From Amycolatopsis solani (GTDB lineage Bacteria; Actinomycetota; Actinomycetes; Mycobacteriales; Pseudonocardiaceae): a stretch of DNA of 64,000 nt. Below, one piece after another: positions 18,574 through 27,046 of the stretch (its first letter is position 1; every line of letters starts with the position of its first letter). Made by a program: the position numbers and the translations under genes. Below the pieces are notes generated by a model, which was not told the origin of the DNA, ran no database searches, and saw only the letters and a list, made by a program, of their open reading frames with translations. The stretch is taken from NCBI RefSeq assembly GCF_033441515.1, contig NZ_JAWQJT010000001.1:3844001-3908000 (forward strand). The letters run 5' to 3'.

Positions 18574-19023
18574 ATGACCGAGCCCACGCCCGCGCCGCGG
18601 GTCTGCGCGGGGACGCTGTTCACCCGCGGTGACACGGTGCTGCTGCTCCACCGCTCGATCTACGAGAACGGCTGGGACATCCCGGGCGCGCTGGTGGGGC
18701 ACGGCGAGTCGCCGGCCGCGGCCGCGCGGCGCCAGCTCGGCGAGGACCTCGGCCTGGACCGGGAGCCGGCCGGGCTGGTCGTCGTCGACTGGGTCCCCGG
18801 CGACGACGGCGACGAGTTCCTCTACGTCTTCGACGGCGGCGAGCTCGCCGACGACGACATCCGGCTCACCCTCGGCCGCAACGGGCTGGACCGCTCGGAG
18901 TGGGTCCCGGTGGACCGGCTCGCCGAATACCTGCCGCCGGAGCTGGCGGCGCGGTTCACCGTCGCGCACGCCGCGCCCGAAACGCTCAACCTGGAGCGCG
19001 GGAAGCCGGCCGGCAACGGCTGA
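18574..19023 (+). CDS. Nudix-fold protein with degenerate catalytic box
   Basis: 149 residues; ATG with AAGGAGAGG upstream, 26 bases after the flavoenzyme. The fold is recognisable (VCAGTLFTRGDTVLLLHRSIYENGWDIPGALVGHGES), but the Nudix box reads GALVGHGESPAAAARRQLGEDLGL: the first Gly is Ala, the catalytic RE is RQ and the EE pair is ED. Hydrolase activity may be altered or lost. Third gene of the transporter/flavoenzyme run. A terminator follows. Confidence 0.75.
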   Translation: MTEPTPAPRVCAGTLFTRGDTVLLLHRSIYENGWDIPGALVGHGESPAAAARRQLGEDLGLDREPAGLVVVDWVPGDDGDEFLYVFDGGELADDDIRLTLGRNGLDRSEWVPVDRLAEYLPPELAARFTVAHAAPETLNLERGKPAGNG

Positions 19024-19040
19024 AACTCCGCTCCCGAAAA

Positions 19041-19068
19041 GAAGAGCCCGGCCGCGGCCGGGCTCTTC
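19041..19068 (+). terminator. terminator after the transporter-flavoenzyme-Nudix run
   Basis: 28-base perfect palindrome GAAGAGCCCGGCCG-CGGCCGGGCTCTTC immediately after the stop. Confidence 0.75.
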
Positions 19069-19196
19069 CCATGCCCTGACCAGGAAAAACGTCGCGGGCA
19101 GGGGATTTTTCGCCCGGTACCGATGAGTTCTGCACGCCCGAGCCGTCATACGAGCAGGCAACACTCACTGGGTGGAAACGAAAACGAGGTACGGTC

Positions 19197-20417
19197 ATGA
19201 CGATCGAGCAGGCGAGCGCGACGCTGTTGCCGGCGGCGCGATCGCGGCTGCACCAGCAGTTCTCGGCGCTGACGGAACCCGAGCTGCGGTCCCGTCCCGG
19301 GGCCAAGTGGCAGGTCGTGCGCCCGGACGTGGTACCCGCGTGGGTGGCGGACATGGACTTCCCGGTCGCCGAGCCGATCCGGGACTCCCTCCACGACCTC
19401 ATCTCGAGCGGTGACTTCGGCTACCCCGACTGGCCGACGGGCGCGCGGACCGTGCGCGAAGCCTTCGTCGACCGGATGGCCGACCGCTACGGCTGGTTCG
19501 TGAACCCGGGTGACGTGCGCGAGTTCACGAACGTCGCGCAAGCCGTGCGCGTGGTGCTGGAAGCGGCGACGCGGCCGGGCGACGGGATCGCCATCCACAC
19601 CCCGGCGTTCGGCCCGCTCACCAAGATGATCACCAGCCTGGGCCGCCGGGTCGTGCCGATCCCCATGGAGGACACCGAAGAGGGCTGGCGGTTCGACGCC
19701 GGGCAGCTGGACTCGGCGCTGGCCGGGGCGAAGCTGCTCCTGCTGGTGAGCCCGCACAACCCGACCGGGCGCGTGTTCACCCGCGGGGAACTGACCGCGC
19801 TCGCCGCCGCGGTGGAGCGCAACGACATGCTGGTCGTCTCCGACGAGCTGCACGCCGACCTCACGTTCGCGCCGCACCGGCACATCCCGTTCGCTTCGCT
19901 GAGCACGGAAATGGGCGCGCGCACGATCACCGTGTACGGCGCCAGCAAGGCGTTCAACCTGGCCGGGCTGCGCTGCGCAGTGGCGCACCTCGGTCCGAAG
20001 TGGATGCACGCGGTGATCGACGTCCAGGCGGGCCTGCTCGGTTCGGTCAACATCTTCGGCGCGGCCGCGACGGTGGCCGCGTGGACCCAAGGCGACGAGT
20101 GGCTCGACGCGACGGTCTCCTACCTCGACCGCAGCCGCTACATGGTCGCCGAGACGATGCGGACCGAGCTGCCGATGGTGCGCTACCACCTGCCCGAGGC
20201 CACTTACCTGGCGTGGCTGGACTTCCGGGCGTTCGGCTGGTCGGACCCGACGTCGGTGGTGCGCGAGAACGCCGGGATCGAGCTGAGCCCCGGCGAGTCG
20301 TTCGGGCGCGGCGGGCAGGGGTTCGCGCGGCTGAACTTCGCGACTTCTTGGCCGTTGCTCTGCGACCTGAAAGGCCGGGTGGCGCGCAGCGTTCCGTTGC
20401 TATCGTCCGTGGCATGA
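19197..20417 (+). CDS. MalY/PatB-type PLP-dependent C-S lyase or aminotransferase
   Basis: 406 residues; GAGG lies 7 bases before the ATG. Fold-type I PLP enzyme: VPAWVADMDFPVAEPI near the N-terminus is the MalY/PatB signature, LLVSPHNPTGR and SDELHADL line the cofactor, and Lys251 in YGASKAFNLAGL is the Schiff-base lysine. These enzymes cleave cystathionine-like C-S bonds or transaminate. It overlaps the next gene by ATGA, giving a two-gene operon with an amidohydrolase, so both may degrade a sulfur- or amide-containing compound. Given the mycothiol-type genes nearby, action on cysteine conjugates is possible but unproven. Confidence 0.9.
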   Translation: MTIEQASATLLPAARSRLHQQFSALTEPELRSRPGAKWQVVRPDVVPAWVADMDFPVAEPIRDSLHDLISSGDFGYPDWPTGARTVREAFVDRMADRYGWFVNPGDVREFTNVAQAVRVVLEAATRPGDGIAIHTPAFGPLTKMITSLGRRVVPIPMEDTEEGWRFDAGQLDSALAGAKLLLLVSPHNPTGRVFTRGELTALAAAVERNDMLVVSDELHADLTFAPHRHIPFASLSTEMGARTITVYGASKAFNLAGLRCAVAHLGPKWMHAVIDVQAGLLGSVNIFGAAATVAAWTQGDEWLDATVSYLDRSRYMVAETMRTELPMVRYHLPEATYLAWLDFRAFGWSDPTSVVRENAGIELSPGESFGRGGQGFARLNFATSWPLLCDLKGRVARSVPLLSSVA

Positions 20418-21610
20418 GTGCTCCGGGGCCGCTGCTGATCGAGGTGAGCAGGCTCCTGCGCGGCCCGCTCGGTGACTGCGTCCCGGACGCCGCCGTCCTG
20501 GTGGTGAACGGGAAGATCGCCGCGGCGGGCCCGCGCGAGTCCGTGGTGGCCCCGGAATCCGCGCGGCGCCTGGCTTTTCCCGGCGCCACGCTGGTGCCCG
20601 GCCTGATCGACGGGCACGTGCACCTGGCCATGGACGGCGGCCACGACCCGGTCGGGGCGCTGCTCGCCGCCGGTCCGGGGGAAGTCGAAGCCGGGATGGC
20701 GGAGCGGGCCGCGCGGCTCGTCGCTTCCGGCGTGACGACGGTCCGCGACCTCGGCGACCGGCCCCCGCGGGTGGCCGGCCTGCGCCGCGAGATCGACGCC
20801 GGCACCCGGCCGGGCCCGCGCATCCTGGCGGCGCTGGCCCCGCTGACCCCGCCGGGCGGCCACTGCTGGTTCTTCGGCGGCGAGGTGTCCGGCGAAGCGG
20901 CGATGCGGGAGCTGGTGCGGGCCAACGCGGAAGCGGGCGCCGACGTCATCAAGGTGATGGCCAGCGGCGGCAGCCTCACCCCGGGCGGCGCGGCGATGTG
21001 GGAGTCCCAGTTCACGCCGGCCGAGGTGAAGGCGGTCGTGGCGGAGGCGCACGCGCTGGGCCTGCCGGTGGCGGCGCACGCGCACGGCACGGAGTCGATC
21101 GAGTTCGCGGTCGACGCGGGCGCGGACACGATCGAGCACTGCTACTGGCTGGCCGGCGACGGGCAGTGGCAGCGCCGCGAAGACATCGCGCGCCGGATGG
21201 CCGCGGCCGGGATCGCCGCGTGCTGCACGGCCGGGCCGCGCGACTGGCTGGTGCAGCGTGCGACGCTCGGCGAAGCGGCGGCGCGGCCGCTGTTCGACCG
21301 GATCGCCTGGCTCGACGCGCTCGGCGTCCCGATCCTGCCGGGATCCGACGGCGGGGTGCGCAACGCCGTGTTCGGCGAATACGCGGGCCTGCTGGGGATG
21401 TACGAGTGGCTGGGCTTCAGCCCGGAGCGCGTCCTGGAGCTGGCGACGTCGGGCGCGGCGGACATCCTGGGGCTGTCGTCGGTGACGGGCCGGGTCCTGC
21501 CGGGCTTGAGCGCGGACCTGCTCGTGGTGGACGGCGATCCGCGCACCTCGACGTCGGTGCTGGCCGACGTGCGGCTGGTCGTCGCCCGCGGCCGCCTGGT
21601 GCAGACGTAG
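20414..21610 (+). CDS. metal-dependent amidohydrolase (imidazolonepropionase-like)
   Basis: 398 residues. Metal ligands of the amidohydrolase barrel are all visible: His68 and His70 (GLIDGHVHL), Lys180 (ADVIKVMASGG), His222 (AAHAHG), His242 (IEHCYW) and Asp312 (PGSDGG). A binuclear cytosolic hydrolase of amides, peptidic or cyclic imide bonds. Coupled by ATGA to the MalY-type lyase. The stop codon TAG lies inside a Family B palindromic repeat, so the repeat supplies the gene's end. Confidence 0.9.
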   Translation: MSAPGPLLIEVSRLLRGPLGDCVPDAAVLVVNGKIAAAGPRESVVAPESARRLAFPGATLVPGLIDGHVHLAMDGGHDPVGALLAAGPGEVEAGMAERAARLVASGVTTVRDLGDRPPRVAGLRREIDAGTRPGPRILAALAPLTPPGGHCWFFGGEVSGEAAMRELVRANAEAGADVIKVMASGGSLTPGGAAMWESQFTPAEVKAVVAEAHALGLPVAAHAHGTESIEFAVDAGADTIEHCYWLAGDGQWQRREDIARRMAAAGIAACCTAGPRDWLVQRATLGEAAARPLFDRIAWLDALGVPILPGSDGGVRNAVFGEYAGLLGMYEWLGFSPERVLELATSGAADILGLSSVTGRVLPGLSADLLVVDGDPRTSTSVLADVRLVVARGRLVQT

Positions 21611-21660
21611 TGAATGACTCATTCCTGTCGTCAGACGACAGGAATGAGTCATTCACTACG
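21606..21660. repeat. Family B palindromic repeat, copy 2
   Basis: 27-base perfect arms around a central A, starting inside the amidohydrolase stop region. The inner 53 bases match the copy at 12404-12462 except for the central base. It sits between two convergent transcription units and is probably also their terminator. Confidence 0.92.
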
Positions 21661-21673
21661 TTCGGACCGGCCC

Positions 21674-22294
21674 TCAGGAGAAGTCGGGCTCCGAAATGCG
21701 GGCCCGCTTGATCTCCGAAACGTGCTCGAAGCCCGCCAGCGTCGCCAGCGCGTCGAACAGCCGTCCCGCGTCCTCGCCGCGCGCGATCTTCGAGACCACC
21801 GGGCCGAAGAACGCCGCGCCGTCGATGCGGATGATCGGCGTGCCGATCTCGATGCCGACCGCGTCCATCGCCTCGCGGGTGCTCGCGCGGACCTGGTCGT
21901 CGGCCGAATCCGTGGCCGCGACGTCGTTCAGCTCGGGCGGCAGGCCCAGCTCGTCCAGCGCCGCCGAGATCACCGCCGGGAAGTCCTTGTTGCCCTCTTC
22001 GTGGATCCGCTTGCCCAGCGCGGTGTACAGGTCGCGCAGCACCTTCGGGCCGAGCTGGTCGGCGGCCGCCGTCGCCACGCGGACCGGGCCCCAGGCCGCC
22101 TGCATCCGCTTGAGGTAGGCCTCCGGGTCGTCGAGGTACTGCTCGGGGATCTCGCGGTCGGCGTTGACCACCGACACGCTCATCACCCGGAACCGCAGGT
22201 CGATCTCCCGGACCTGCTCGACCTCCAGCAGCCACCGCGACACGACCCAGGACCACGGGTCCATCGGGTCGAACCACTGTTCCACGGTGTTCAT
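21674..22294 (-). CDS. DsbA/GST-kappa-fold protein, Rv2466c-like, lacking CxxC
   Basis: 206 residues; ATG after GGAAGGGG. Whole-length likeness to mycobacterial mycothiol-dependent Rv2466c: WFDPxxPWSWVVSRWLLEV, RVMSVSVVNADRE, AWGPVRVATAAA, GTPIIRIDG-AFFGPVVSKIARGE-AG. In Rv2466c the motif is CPWC; here it is Asp12-Pro-Trp-Ser15, so thiol redox chemistry is impossible at that site. GST-kappa enzymes share this fold and use a Ser near this position, so a mycothiol S-transferase or isomerase role is possible. Last gene of the nine-gene operon, two bases after the Mca-like gene. Confidence 0.85.
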   Translation of the reverse strand: MNTVEQWFDPMDPWSWVVSRWLLEVEQVREIDLRFRVMSVSVVNADREIPEQYLDDPEAYLKRMQAAWGPVRVATAAADQLGPKVLRDLYTALGKRIHEEGNKDFPAVISAALDELGLPPELNDVAATDSADDQVRASTREAMDAVGIEIGTPIIRIDGAAFFGPVVSKIARGEDAGRLFDALATLAGFEHVSEIKRARISEPDFS

Positions 22295-22296
22295 CG

Positions 22297-23130
22297 TTAC
22301 CCCTTCCGCACTTCGATGCCGGCGAACAGGTCGTCCTCCGGCCCAGAGCCGCCCACCCGGGAACGGGCGAGCTCGAAATCTTCGGTCGGCCACAGCTGCC
22401 GCTGGAGCTCAAGCGGGACGGCGAACCAGTGGCTGTCCGGGTCGATCTGGGTGGCGTGGGCGAGCAGCGCCGCGTCACGCCGCGGGAAGTGGTCCGCGCA
22501 CGGCACCCGGGTGGTGATCCGGGCGTAGACGTCCGGCTTGGTGTCCCACTCCTTCAGCCACTCGTGGTACGGCGATTCCAAGCCCGCTTCGAGCAGCGCC
22601 TCGTGGAACATCGCCATCTTCTTGCCGCACCACTCGTGGACGTAGTAGAGCTTCAGCGGCTGCCAGTCCGGGTCGTCGCCGGCCGCTTCGAACGCCGCGA
22701 CCGCCACCTCGTGCGCCCGGATGTGGTCCGGGTGCGGGTAGCCGCCGTTCTCGTCGTAGGTGATCACCACGTGCGGCCGGAACTCGCGCATTTCCACCAG
22801 CAGCCGCTCGGTGCACGTCGAAAGCGGCAGGCTCGCGAACCGGCCCGGCGGCACCGGGGTGCCGTCCGGCCAGCCGGAGTCGGCGAACCCGAGCCACCGC
22901 TGCTCCACGCCGAGCACCTCGATCGCGCGGGCGATCTCGTCCCGGCGGACCGCGGTCAGGTCGGCGCGCACCTCCGGGGTGTCCATGGCCGGGTTGAGGA
23001 TGCTGCCCTCTTCACCGCCCGTGCAGGTGACGACCAGGACCTCGTGCCCCTCGTCGACGTACCGCGCGAGCGTCGCCGCGGCCTTGCTCGATTCGTCGTC
23101 CGGGTGCGCGTGCACCGCCATCAGCCTCAT
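22297..23130 (-). CDS. mycothiol S-conjugate amidase-like PIG-L/LmbE protein
   Basis: 277 residues. Zinc site AHPDDE (His9, Asp11, Asp12) and the second His in PHPDH; flanking segments [67 protein letters not shown] and [12 protein letters not shown] match Mca closely, more so than MshB. Mca cleaves mycothiol S-conjugates to a mercapturic acid and GlcN-inositol. Because actinomycetes normally encode Mca elsewhere, this copy inside a sugar-tailoring operon may be pathway-specific, as LmbE is in lincomycin synthesis. Its ATG overlaps the SDR stop (ATGA). Confidence 0.88.
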   Translation of the reverse strand: MRLMAVHAHPDDESSKAAATLARYVDEGHEVLVVTCTGGEEGSILNPAMDTPEVRADLTAVRRDEIARAIEVLGVEQRWLGFADSGWPDGTPVPPGRFASLPLSTCTERLLVEMREFRPHVVITYDENGGYPHPDHIRAHEVAVAAFEAAGDDPDWQPLKLYYVHEWCGKKMAMFHEALLEAGLESPYHEWLKEWDTKPDVYARITTRVPCADHFPRRDAALLAHATQIDPDSHWFAVPLELQRQLWPTEDFELARSRVGGSGPEDDLFAGIEVRKG

Positions 23131-23852
23131 CGTGCCCTCCGCACCAGGGTCGCCCCGCCGTCGACGTCCAGGCCCTGCCCGGTGATGTGCTTCGCCGCGG
23201 GGGAGCAGAGGAACGCCACGACGTCGGCGACGTCGCCGGCGGTCTGCTCCCGGCCGAGCGGGACGCGGTCGGCGACGACCTCGTCGAACTCGGCGCGGCT
23301 GACGTCCTGCCACTGCTTGCTCCAGACGAACCCGGGCCGGACGGTGTTCACCCGCACCCCGGCCGGCGCCAGCGCGACGGCGAGCGAGGTGCTCCAGTGC
23401 TCGAGCGCGGCCTTCGCGGCGCCGTACGCGGGCGAGACGACCCACGGCATGTTCGCCGCGATCGAGCTGACGTTGCAGATCGCCGAGCCGCGGCCGAAGC
23501 GTTCGCGCAGGGCCTTCGTCACGCGGTAGGCCGTGGTGAGGTTGAGCGCGAAGATGTCGTCGAACACCGCTTCCGGCGGCCAGGTCGCGTCGTCGACCGG
23601 TTCGAGGTGCGGCCGCCGCTCGCCGCCCAGCACGTTGACGAGCACGGTGAGCTCGCCGGGCAGCGCGGCCGCCAGTTTGTCCACTTCGGACGCTTCACGC
23701 AGGTCGCAGACGAAACCCTTGGCACCGGCGGGAACCGCCGGCTCGACCACGTCGACCGCCACGACTTCGTCGACCACGCCGGCGTCGAGCAGCCGCCCGG
23801 CCACCGCCGAGCCGATCCGCCCGCCCGCCGCGGTGACCACTCCGGTCCTCAT
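23127..23852 (-). CDS. SDR-family NAD(P)-dependent oxidoreductase
   Basis: 241 residues. Cofactor motif TAAGGRIG at the N-terminus, NVLGG in place of NNAG, catalytic Ser in NVSSIAA and YGAAK. A classical short-chain dehydrogenase, probably reducing or oxidising a hydroxyl on the cyclitol or sugar. Overlaps both neighbours by ATGA, so it is tightly coupled to the GT4 gene before it and the amidase after it. Substrate is inferred only from operon context. Confidence 0.9.
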   Translation of the reverse strand: MRTGVVTAAGGRIGSAVAGRLLDAGVVDEVVAVDVVEPAVPAGAKGFVCDLREASEVDKLAAALPGELTVLVNVLGGERRPHLEPVDDATWPPEAVFDDIFALNLTTAYRVTKALRERFGRGSAICNVSSIAANMPWVVSPAYGAAKAALEHWSTSLAVALAPAGVRVNTVRPGFVWSKQWQDVSRAEFDEVVADRVPLGREQTAGDVADVVAFLCSPAAKHITGQGLDVDGGATLVRRAR

Positions 23853-25120
23853 CGTGCCGCCCCTTCCGGGATCCGGGCCGCCACCGCGCGGTAGTCCGCG
23901 ACCAGGCGGTCCATCGGGTAGGTGGCCGCCGCCGCTTCGGCCGCGGCCGCGCCGATGCGCTCGCGTTCCCGCAAGCACGAAAGCAGTCCGTTCACGGCGT
24001 CGGCGACGGCCGCGGTGTCCGCCGGATCGACCAGCAGCCCGGTCCGGCCGTGCTCGATCTGCGCGCACAGCCCGCCGACGCGTCCCGCGACGACCGGCCG
24101 TCCCTTCGCCATCGCTTCGGTGACGGTGAGCCCGAACCCCTCGGCGAGGCTCTTCTGCACGACGACGTCGGCGCGCCGCTGCAGGGCGTTGATCAGCAGC
24201 GCGGCGCGCTCCGGGTCGCGCTGCGAAGTGCGCACGAGGTGCACCCGCCGCCGGAGGGACGCGGGCAGTTCGGCCCGCAGCCGCCGGACCTCGGCGAGCA
24301 CGGCGAGGCCTTCGGGGTCGTCCGGGATCTCTTCGGGGTCGTTGCCCGCCAGCACGAGGTGGACGTCGCCGGGCAGGCCGGGCAGCAGCCGCAGCACCCC
24401 GGGCATGTCCTTGAGCGGGTCCCACCGCGAAACCTGCAGCACCATCCGCGCGCCGGCGGGCATCGGCCCGTCCTGCTCGGCGACGGCGAGTTCGCTCGCA
24501 CCCTCCGCCGTCAGCCCGGCTTCGGCCAGCAGCCCGTTCGCCTCCGCGGCGCTCATCGGCCGGTTCTTCGCCGCCTTCGGGTCGAACGCGGGCGCGCACA
24601 CCGCGACCGGGCGTCCCGGCGGCGCGTACGCCGCCAGCGCCGTCACGACGACGTCCACTGTGGACAACTCGGCCGCGAACGCCCGCCACACCACCTCGGG
24701 TCCCGCCGCGCCCGGCGCGTCCGTCCCGATGTGGCAGTGCCACACCACCCGGGCACCGGCCGCCGACAGAGCCGGGGCCAAGCCGAGGACCTGCGGGTCG
24801 TGCAGCACCACGGTGTCGCCCGGGCCCACCCGCGCGGCCAGCCACGCCGCCTGCGGCGCCAGCACCGCCCGGTAGTGGTCCAGGTCGGCGGCGGAGATCC
24901 GCGGCGCACCCCGGTCGTGCAGCAGGTGGTGCAGGGACTTGGTGAACGCGAAGAACGAGTCGTCCCCGGCGATCACCGCCCAGCCGGCGTCGACCCCGCT
25001 CGCCAGCTGCGCCGGGACCAGCCCGTGCAGCAGCTCGGCGACGCCGCCGCCGGTCGCGGTCGCGTTGACGTGCACCAGCCGCGGGCCCGGACCCGGCTCA
25101 CGCACCCACGCGGGCCTCAC
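23849..25120 (-). CDS. GT4 glycosyltransferase, trehalose synthase (TreT)-like
   Basis: 423 residues from GTG overlapping the previous stop as GTGA. N-terminal LVHVNATATGGGVAELLHGLVP, GWAVIAGDDSFFAFTKSLHHLLHD and VVLHDPQVLGLAP are characteristic of TreT-like GT4 enzymes; the donor site shows KSLAEGFGLTVTEAMAKGRPVVA with the E-x7-E motif. TreT joins NDP-glucose and glucose into trehalose. In an operon with a cyclase, a cyclitol acceptor giving a pseudo-trehalose is a reasonable inference. Closer to TreT than to MshA by the N-terminal signature. Confidence 0.88.
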   Translation of the reverse strand: MRPAWVREPGPGPRLVHVNATATGGGVAELLHGLVPAQLASGVDAGWAVIAGDDSFFAFTKSLHHLLHDRGAPRISAADLDHYRAVLAPQAAWLAARVGPGDTVVLHDPQVLGLAPALSAAGARVVWHCHIGTDAPGAAGPEVVWRAFAAELSTVDVVVTALAAYAPPGRPVAVCAPAFDPKAAKNRPMSAAEANGLLAEAGLTAEGASELAVAEQDGPMPAGARMVLQVSRWDPLKDMPGVLRLLPGLPGDVHLVLAGNDPEEIPDDPEGLAVLAEVRRLRAELPASLRRRVHLVRTSQRDPERAALLINALQRRADVVVQKSLAEGFGLTVTEAMAKGRPVVAGRVGGLCAQIEHGRTGLLVDPADTAAVADAVNGLLSCLRERERIGAAAAEAAAATYPMDRLVADYRAVAARIPEGAAR

Positions 25121-26073
25121 CACGTCCGCCCTTCGGCCACGGCGTCCGGCACCATCGACCGGAGCACGCCCAGACCGCGGTCGATGCTGCGGTCGCGGGG
25201 GAGCAGGGTGTCCTCGTGCTCGAGGTAGAGCACGCCGTCGAAGCTTTCGTCCTGCAGCGTCGCGACGATCTCCGCCCACGGCAGCTCGCCGAGGCCGAGC
25301 GCGCGGAACCGGATCGGCGGCTGCGGGCCGTAGCGGCCCCAGCCGGGGCCGGACGGCAGGCCGCGCCCGCTCCAGCGCTGCAGGTCCTTCGCGTGCACCG
25401 CGCCCATGCGCGTTTCCCAGCCGCGCACGCCGTCGACCGGGTCGTGGCCGGTCGCCGCGAGGTTCGCCGGGTCGACGCACAACCCGAGCACGTCGGCCCA
25501 GTCCCCGGTCATGGCGAACAGCAGGTCCGCGCTCGCCCGGTCGTAGACGACCTGCTTCGGGTGCGGCTCCACCAGCAGCCGGACGCCGGCCTCGCGCGCG
25601 GCGTGCACCAGCGGCTCGGCGGCGGTCCGGAACGCGGCGATGTTGTCCGCCCAGCTCACGTCGCTGTGCCACCAAGAGAGCCAGCGGCCGAAGTCGGGGC
25701 AGCCGGGCAGCAGCCGGACGTCCGGCGCGCCGAGCCGCTCGGCGAGCCGGATCGCGCCGAGGGAGCAGGTGAGCGCGTGGGCGCGCTTGGCGGCCGCGTC
25801 GCCGCGGTGCACCGGGTCGGTGTGCCGGTCATGGGGTCCGAGCAGCAGCTGTGCGTCGCGGCTGTTGCTGACGCAGCCGACCTGCTGCCCGCGCAGCACC
25901 TCCGCCACTTCGTCGCGGTAGGCGGCGTCGTCGGCGCACCGGACCGCGTCGATCAGCCCGAACGTCGTGTCCGTCGGCACGTCCAGCCACAGCGGGCCGA
26001 ACTTCTCCGCGTGCCGCAGCGCGGTGGCCAGGTCGAGGTCACCGAACGCCGCCAAGCAGAGTCCCAGCTTCAT
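25117..26073 (-). CDS. TIM-barrel sugar phosphate isomerase/epimerase
   Basis: 318 residues; ATG with GAGGAGG upstream. AP-endonuclease-2/xylose-isomerase-like barrel with metal-site segments LLVEPHPKQ, LCVDPANLAATGHDP, VHAKDLQRW and LYLEHEDTLL. Relatives isomerise or epimerise keto-sugars and inososes (IolE/IolI, hydroxypyruvate isomerase). In the operon it may epimerise the cyclase product or a keto-intermediate. The upstream kinase gene overlaps its start by 35 bases. Confidence 0.85.
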   Translation of the reverse strand: MKLGLCLAAFGDLDLATALRHAEKFGPLWLDVPTDTTFGLIDAVRCADDAAYRDEVAEVLRGQQVGCVSNSRDAQLLLGPHDRHTDPVHRGDAAAKRAHALTCSLGAIRLAERLGAPDVRLLPGCPDFGRWLSWWHSDVSWADNIAAFRTAAEPLVHAAREAGVRLLVEPHPKQVVYDRASADLLFAMTGDWADVLGLCVDPANLAATGHDPVDGVRGWETRMGAVHAKDLQRWSGRGLPSGPGWGRYGPQPPIRFRALGLGELPWAEIVATLQDESFDGVLYLEHEDTLLPRDRSIDRGLGVLRSMVPDAVAEGRTW

Positions 26074-27046
26074 GTCGCCTCCTCGGGGGCAGCGCCGCGG
26101 CGTAGGCGTCGAGCCCGCCGGGCAGCGCGGGTTCACCGGAGCCGGCGAACCGGTCGAGCGCGGTCAGGACGACCGAGGCCGTGTCGGTCACCAGGTCGGC
26201 GCTGCCGGCGCCGACCGGCCCGGTCAGGTGGTGGGCGAACTGCTCGTACAGCTCGGGGCACCCGGTGAACACCCCGCCCGCCGCGGCGACGGCGAACCCG
26301 TCCGGCAGGCCGAGCGCGTCGCGGACCGCGTACACGCCTTCAGCCAGATCGCCGACGGCCTGGTCGATCACCCCGAGGGCGACGTCGTCGCCGGCCAGCC
26401 AGGTCGCGCAGACCACCGGCGCGAGCGCGGCCAGGCCCTGCTTGGGGAACGGCTGCGCGGCCAGCCGGCGCGCGAGGCCGGCGACGGTCGTCCCGGCGTA
26501 CTCGCCGAGCGCGTCGACGAGCGCGGTCTCGGGGCCGCGGCCGTCGGTGGCCCGGACGGCCGCCCGCAGCCCGCGCAGGCCGATGTCGACGGCACCGCCC
26601 TCGTCGCTGCCGAGGTATTCGCAGCCGCCCGCGTTGGCCACGCGCTTGCCGTCGGTCCCGAAGAAGCCGGAGCCGGTGCCGCACACGGCGACCACGCCGA
26701 CGCCGGAAAGCGCGGGCACGCCCCACAGCAGCGGCAGCACGTCGTTGGAGACGACCAGCCCGGCGTCGAGCCCGGCGTCGTCGGCGGCGGCACGGGCCCG
26801 CTCGAGCTCCGGGCCGATCCCGCCGGGCCCGGCCGCGGCGCTGGCCAGCCAGCCGACCGCGGGCCCGGTCCCGAGCACGGCGCCGATCTCGGCGAACGCC
26901 TCCCGCAGGGTGCGGCCGGCGGCGTCGCCGGTGGCGTGCGGGTTGATCGACGGCAGCTCGAACGTCCGCCGCGGGCCGCCGTCCCCGGGCACCACCAGAG
27001 CCCGGGTGCGGCTGCCGCCGGCGTCGATCGCGAACCGGCCGACCAT
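26039..27046 (-). CDS. BadF/BadG/N-acetylglucosamine-kinase-type sugar kinase
   Basis: 335 residues. ASKHA-fold ATPase: phosphate-1 motif FAIDAGGSRTRALVV, adenosine/phosphate-2 motif VVAVCGTGSGFFG followed by EYLGSDEGGAVDIG. Relatives phosphorylate GlcNAc or glucosamine. Here it may phosphorylate an amino sugar or the cyclitol, the role that AcbM and RifN kinases play in acarbose and ansamycin pathways. Its start overlaps the preceding stop as TGATG. Substrate not determined. Confidence 0.88.
   Translation of the reverse strand: MVGRFAIDAGGSRTRALVVPGDGGPRRTFELPSINPHATGDAAGRTLREAFAEIGAVLGTGPAVGWLASAAAGPGGIGPELERARAAADDAGLDAGLVVSNDVLPLLWGVPALSGVGVVAVCGTGSGFFGTDGKRVANAGGCEYLGSDEGGAVDIGLRGLRAAVRATDGRGPETALVDALGEYAGTTVAGLARRLAAQPFPKQGLAALAPVVCATWLAGDDVALGVIDQAVGDLAEGVYAVRDALGLPDGFAVAAAGGVFTGCPELYEQFAHHLTGPVGAGSADLVTDTASVVLTALDRFAGSGEPALPGGLDAYAAALPPRRRHEAGTLLGGVR

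Noticed and set aside
23849..25120. GT4 enzyme as mycothiol synthase MshA
   Set aside because: The N-terminal signature (NATATGGGVAELL) is that of TreT-like enzymes, and no MshC/MshD genes are present.
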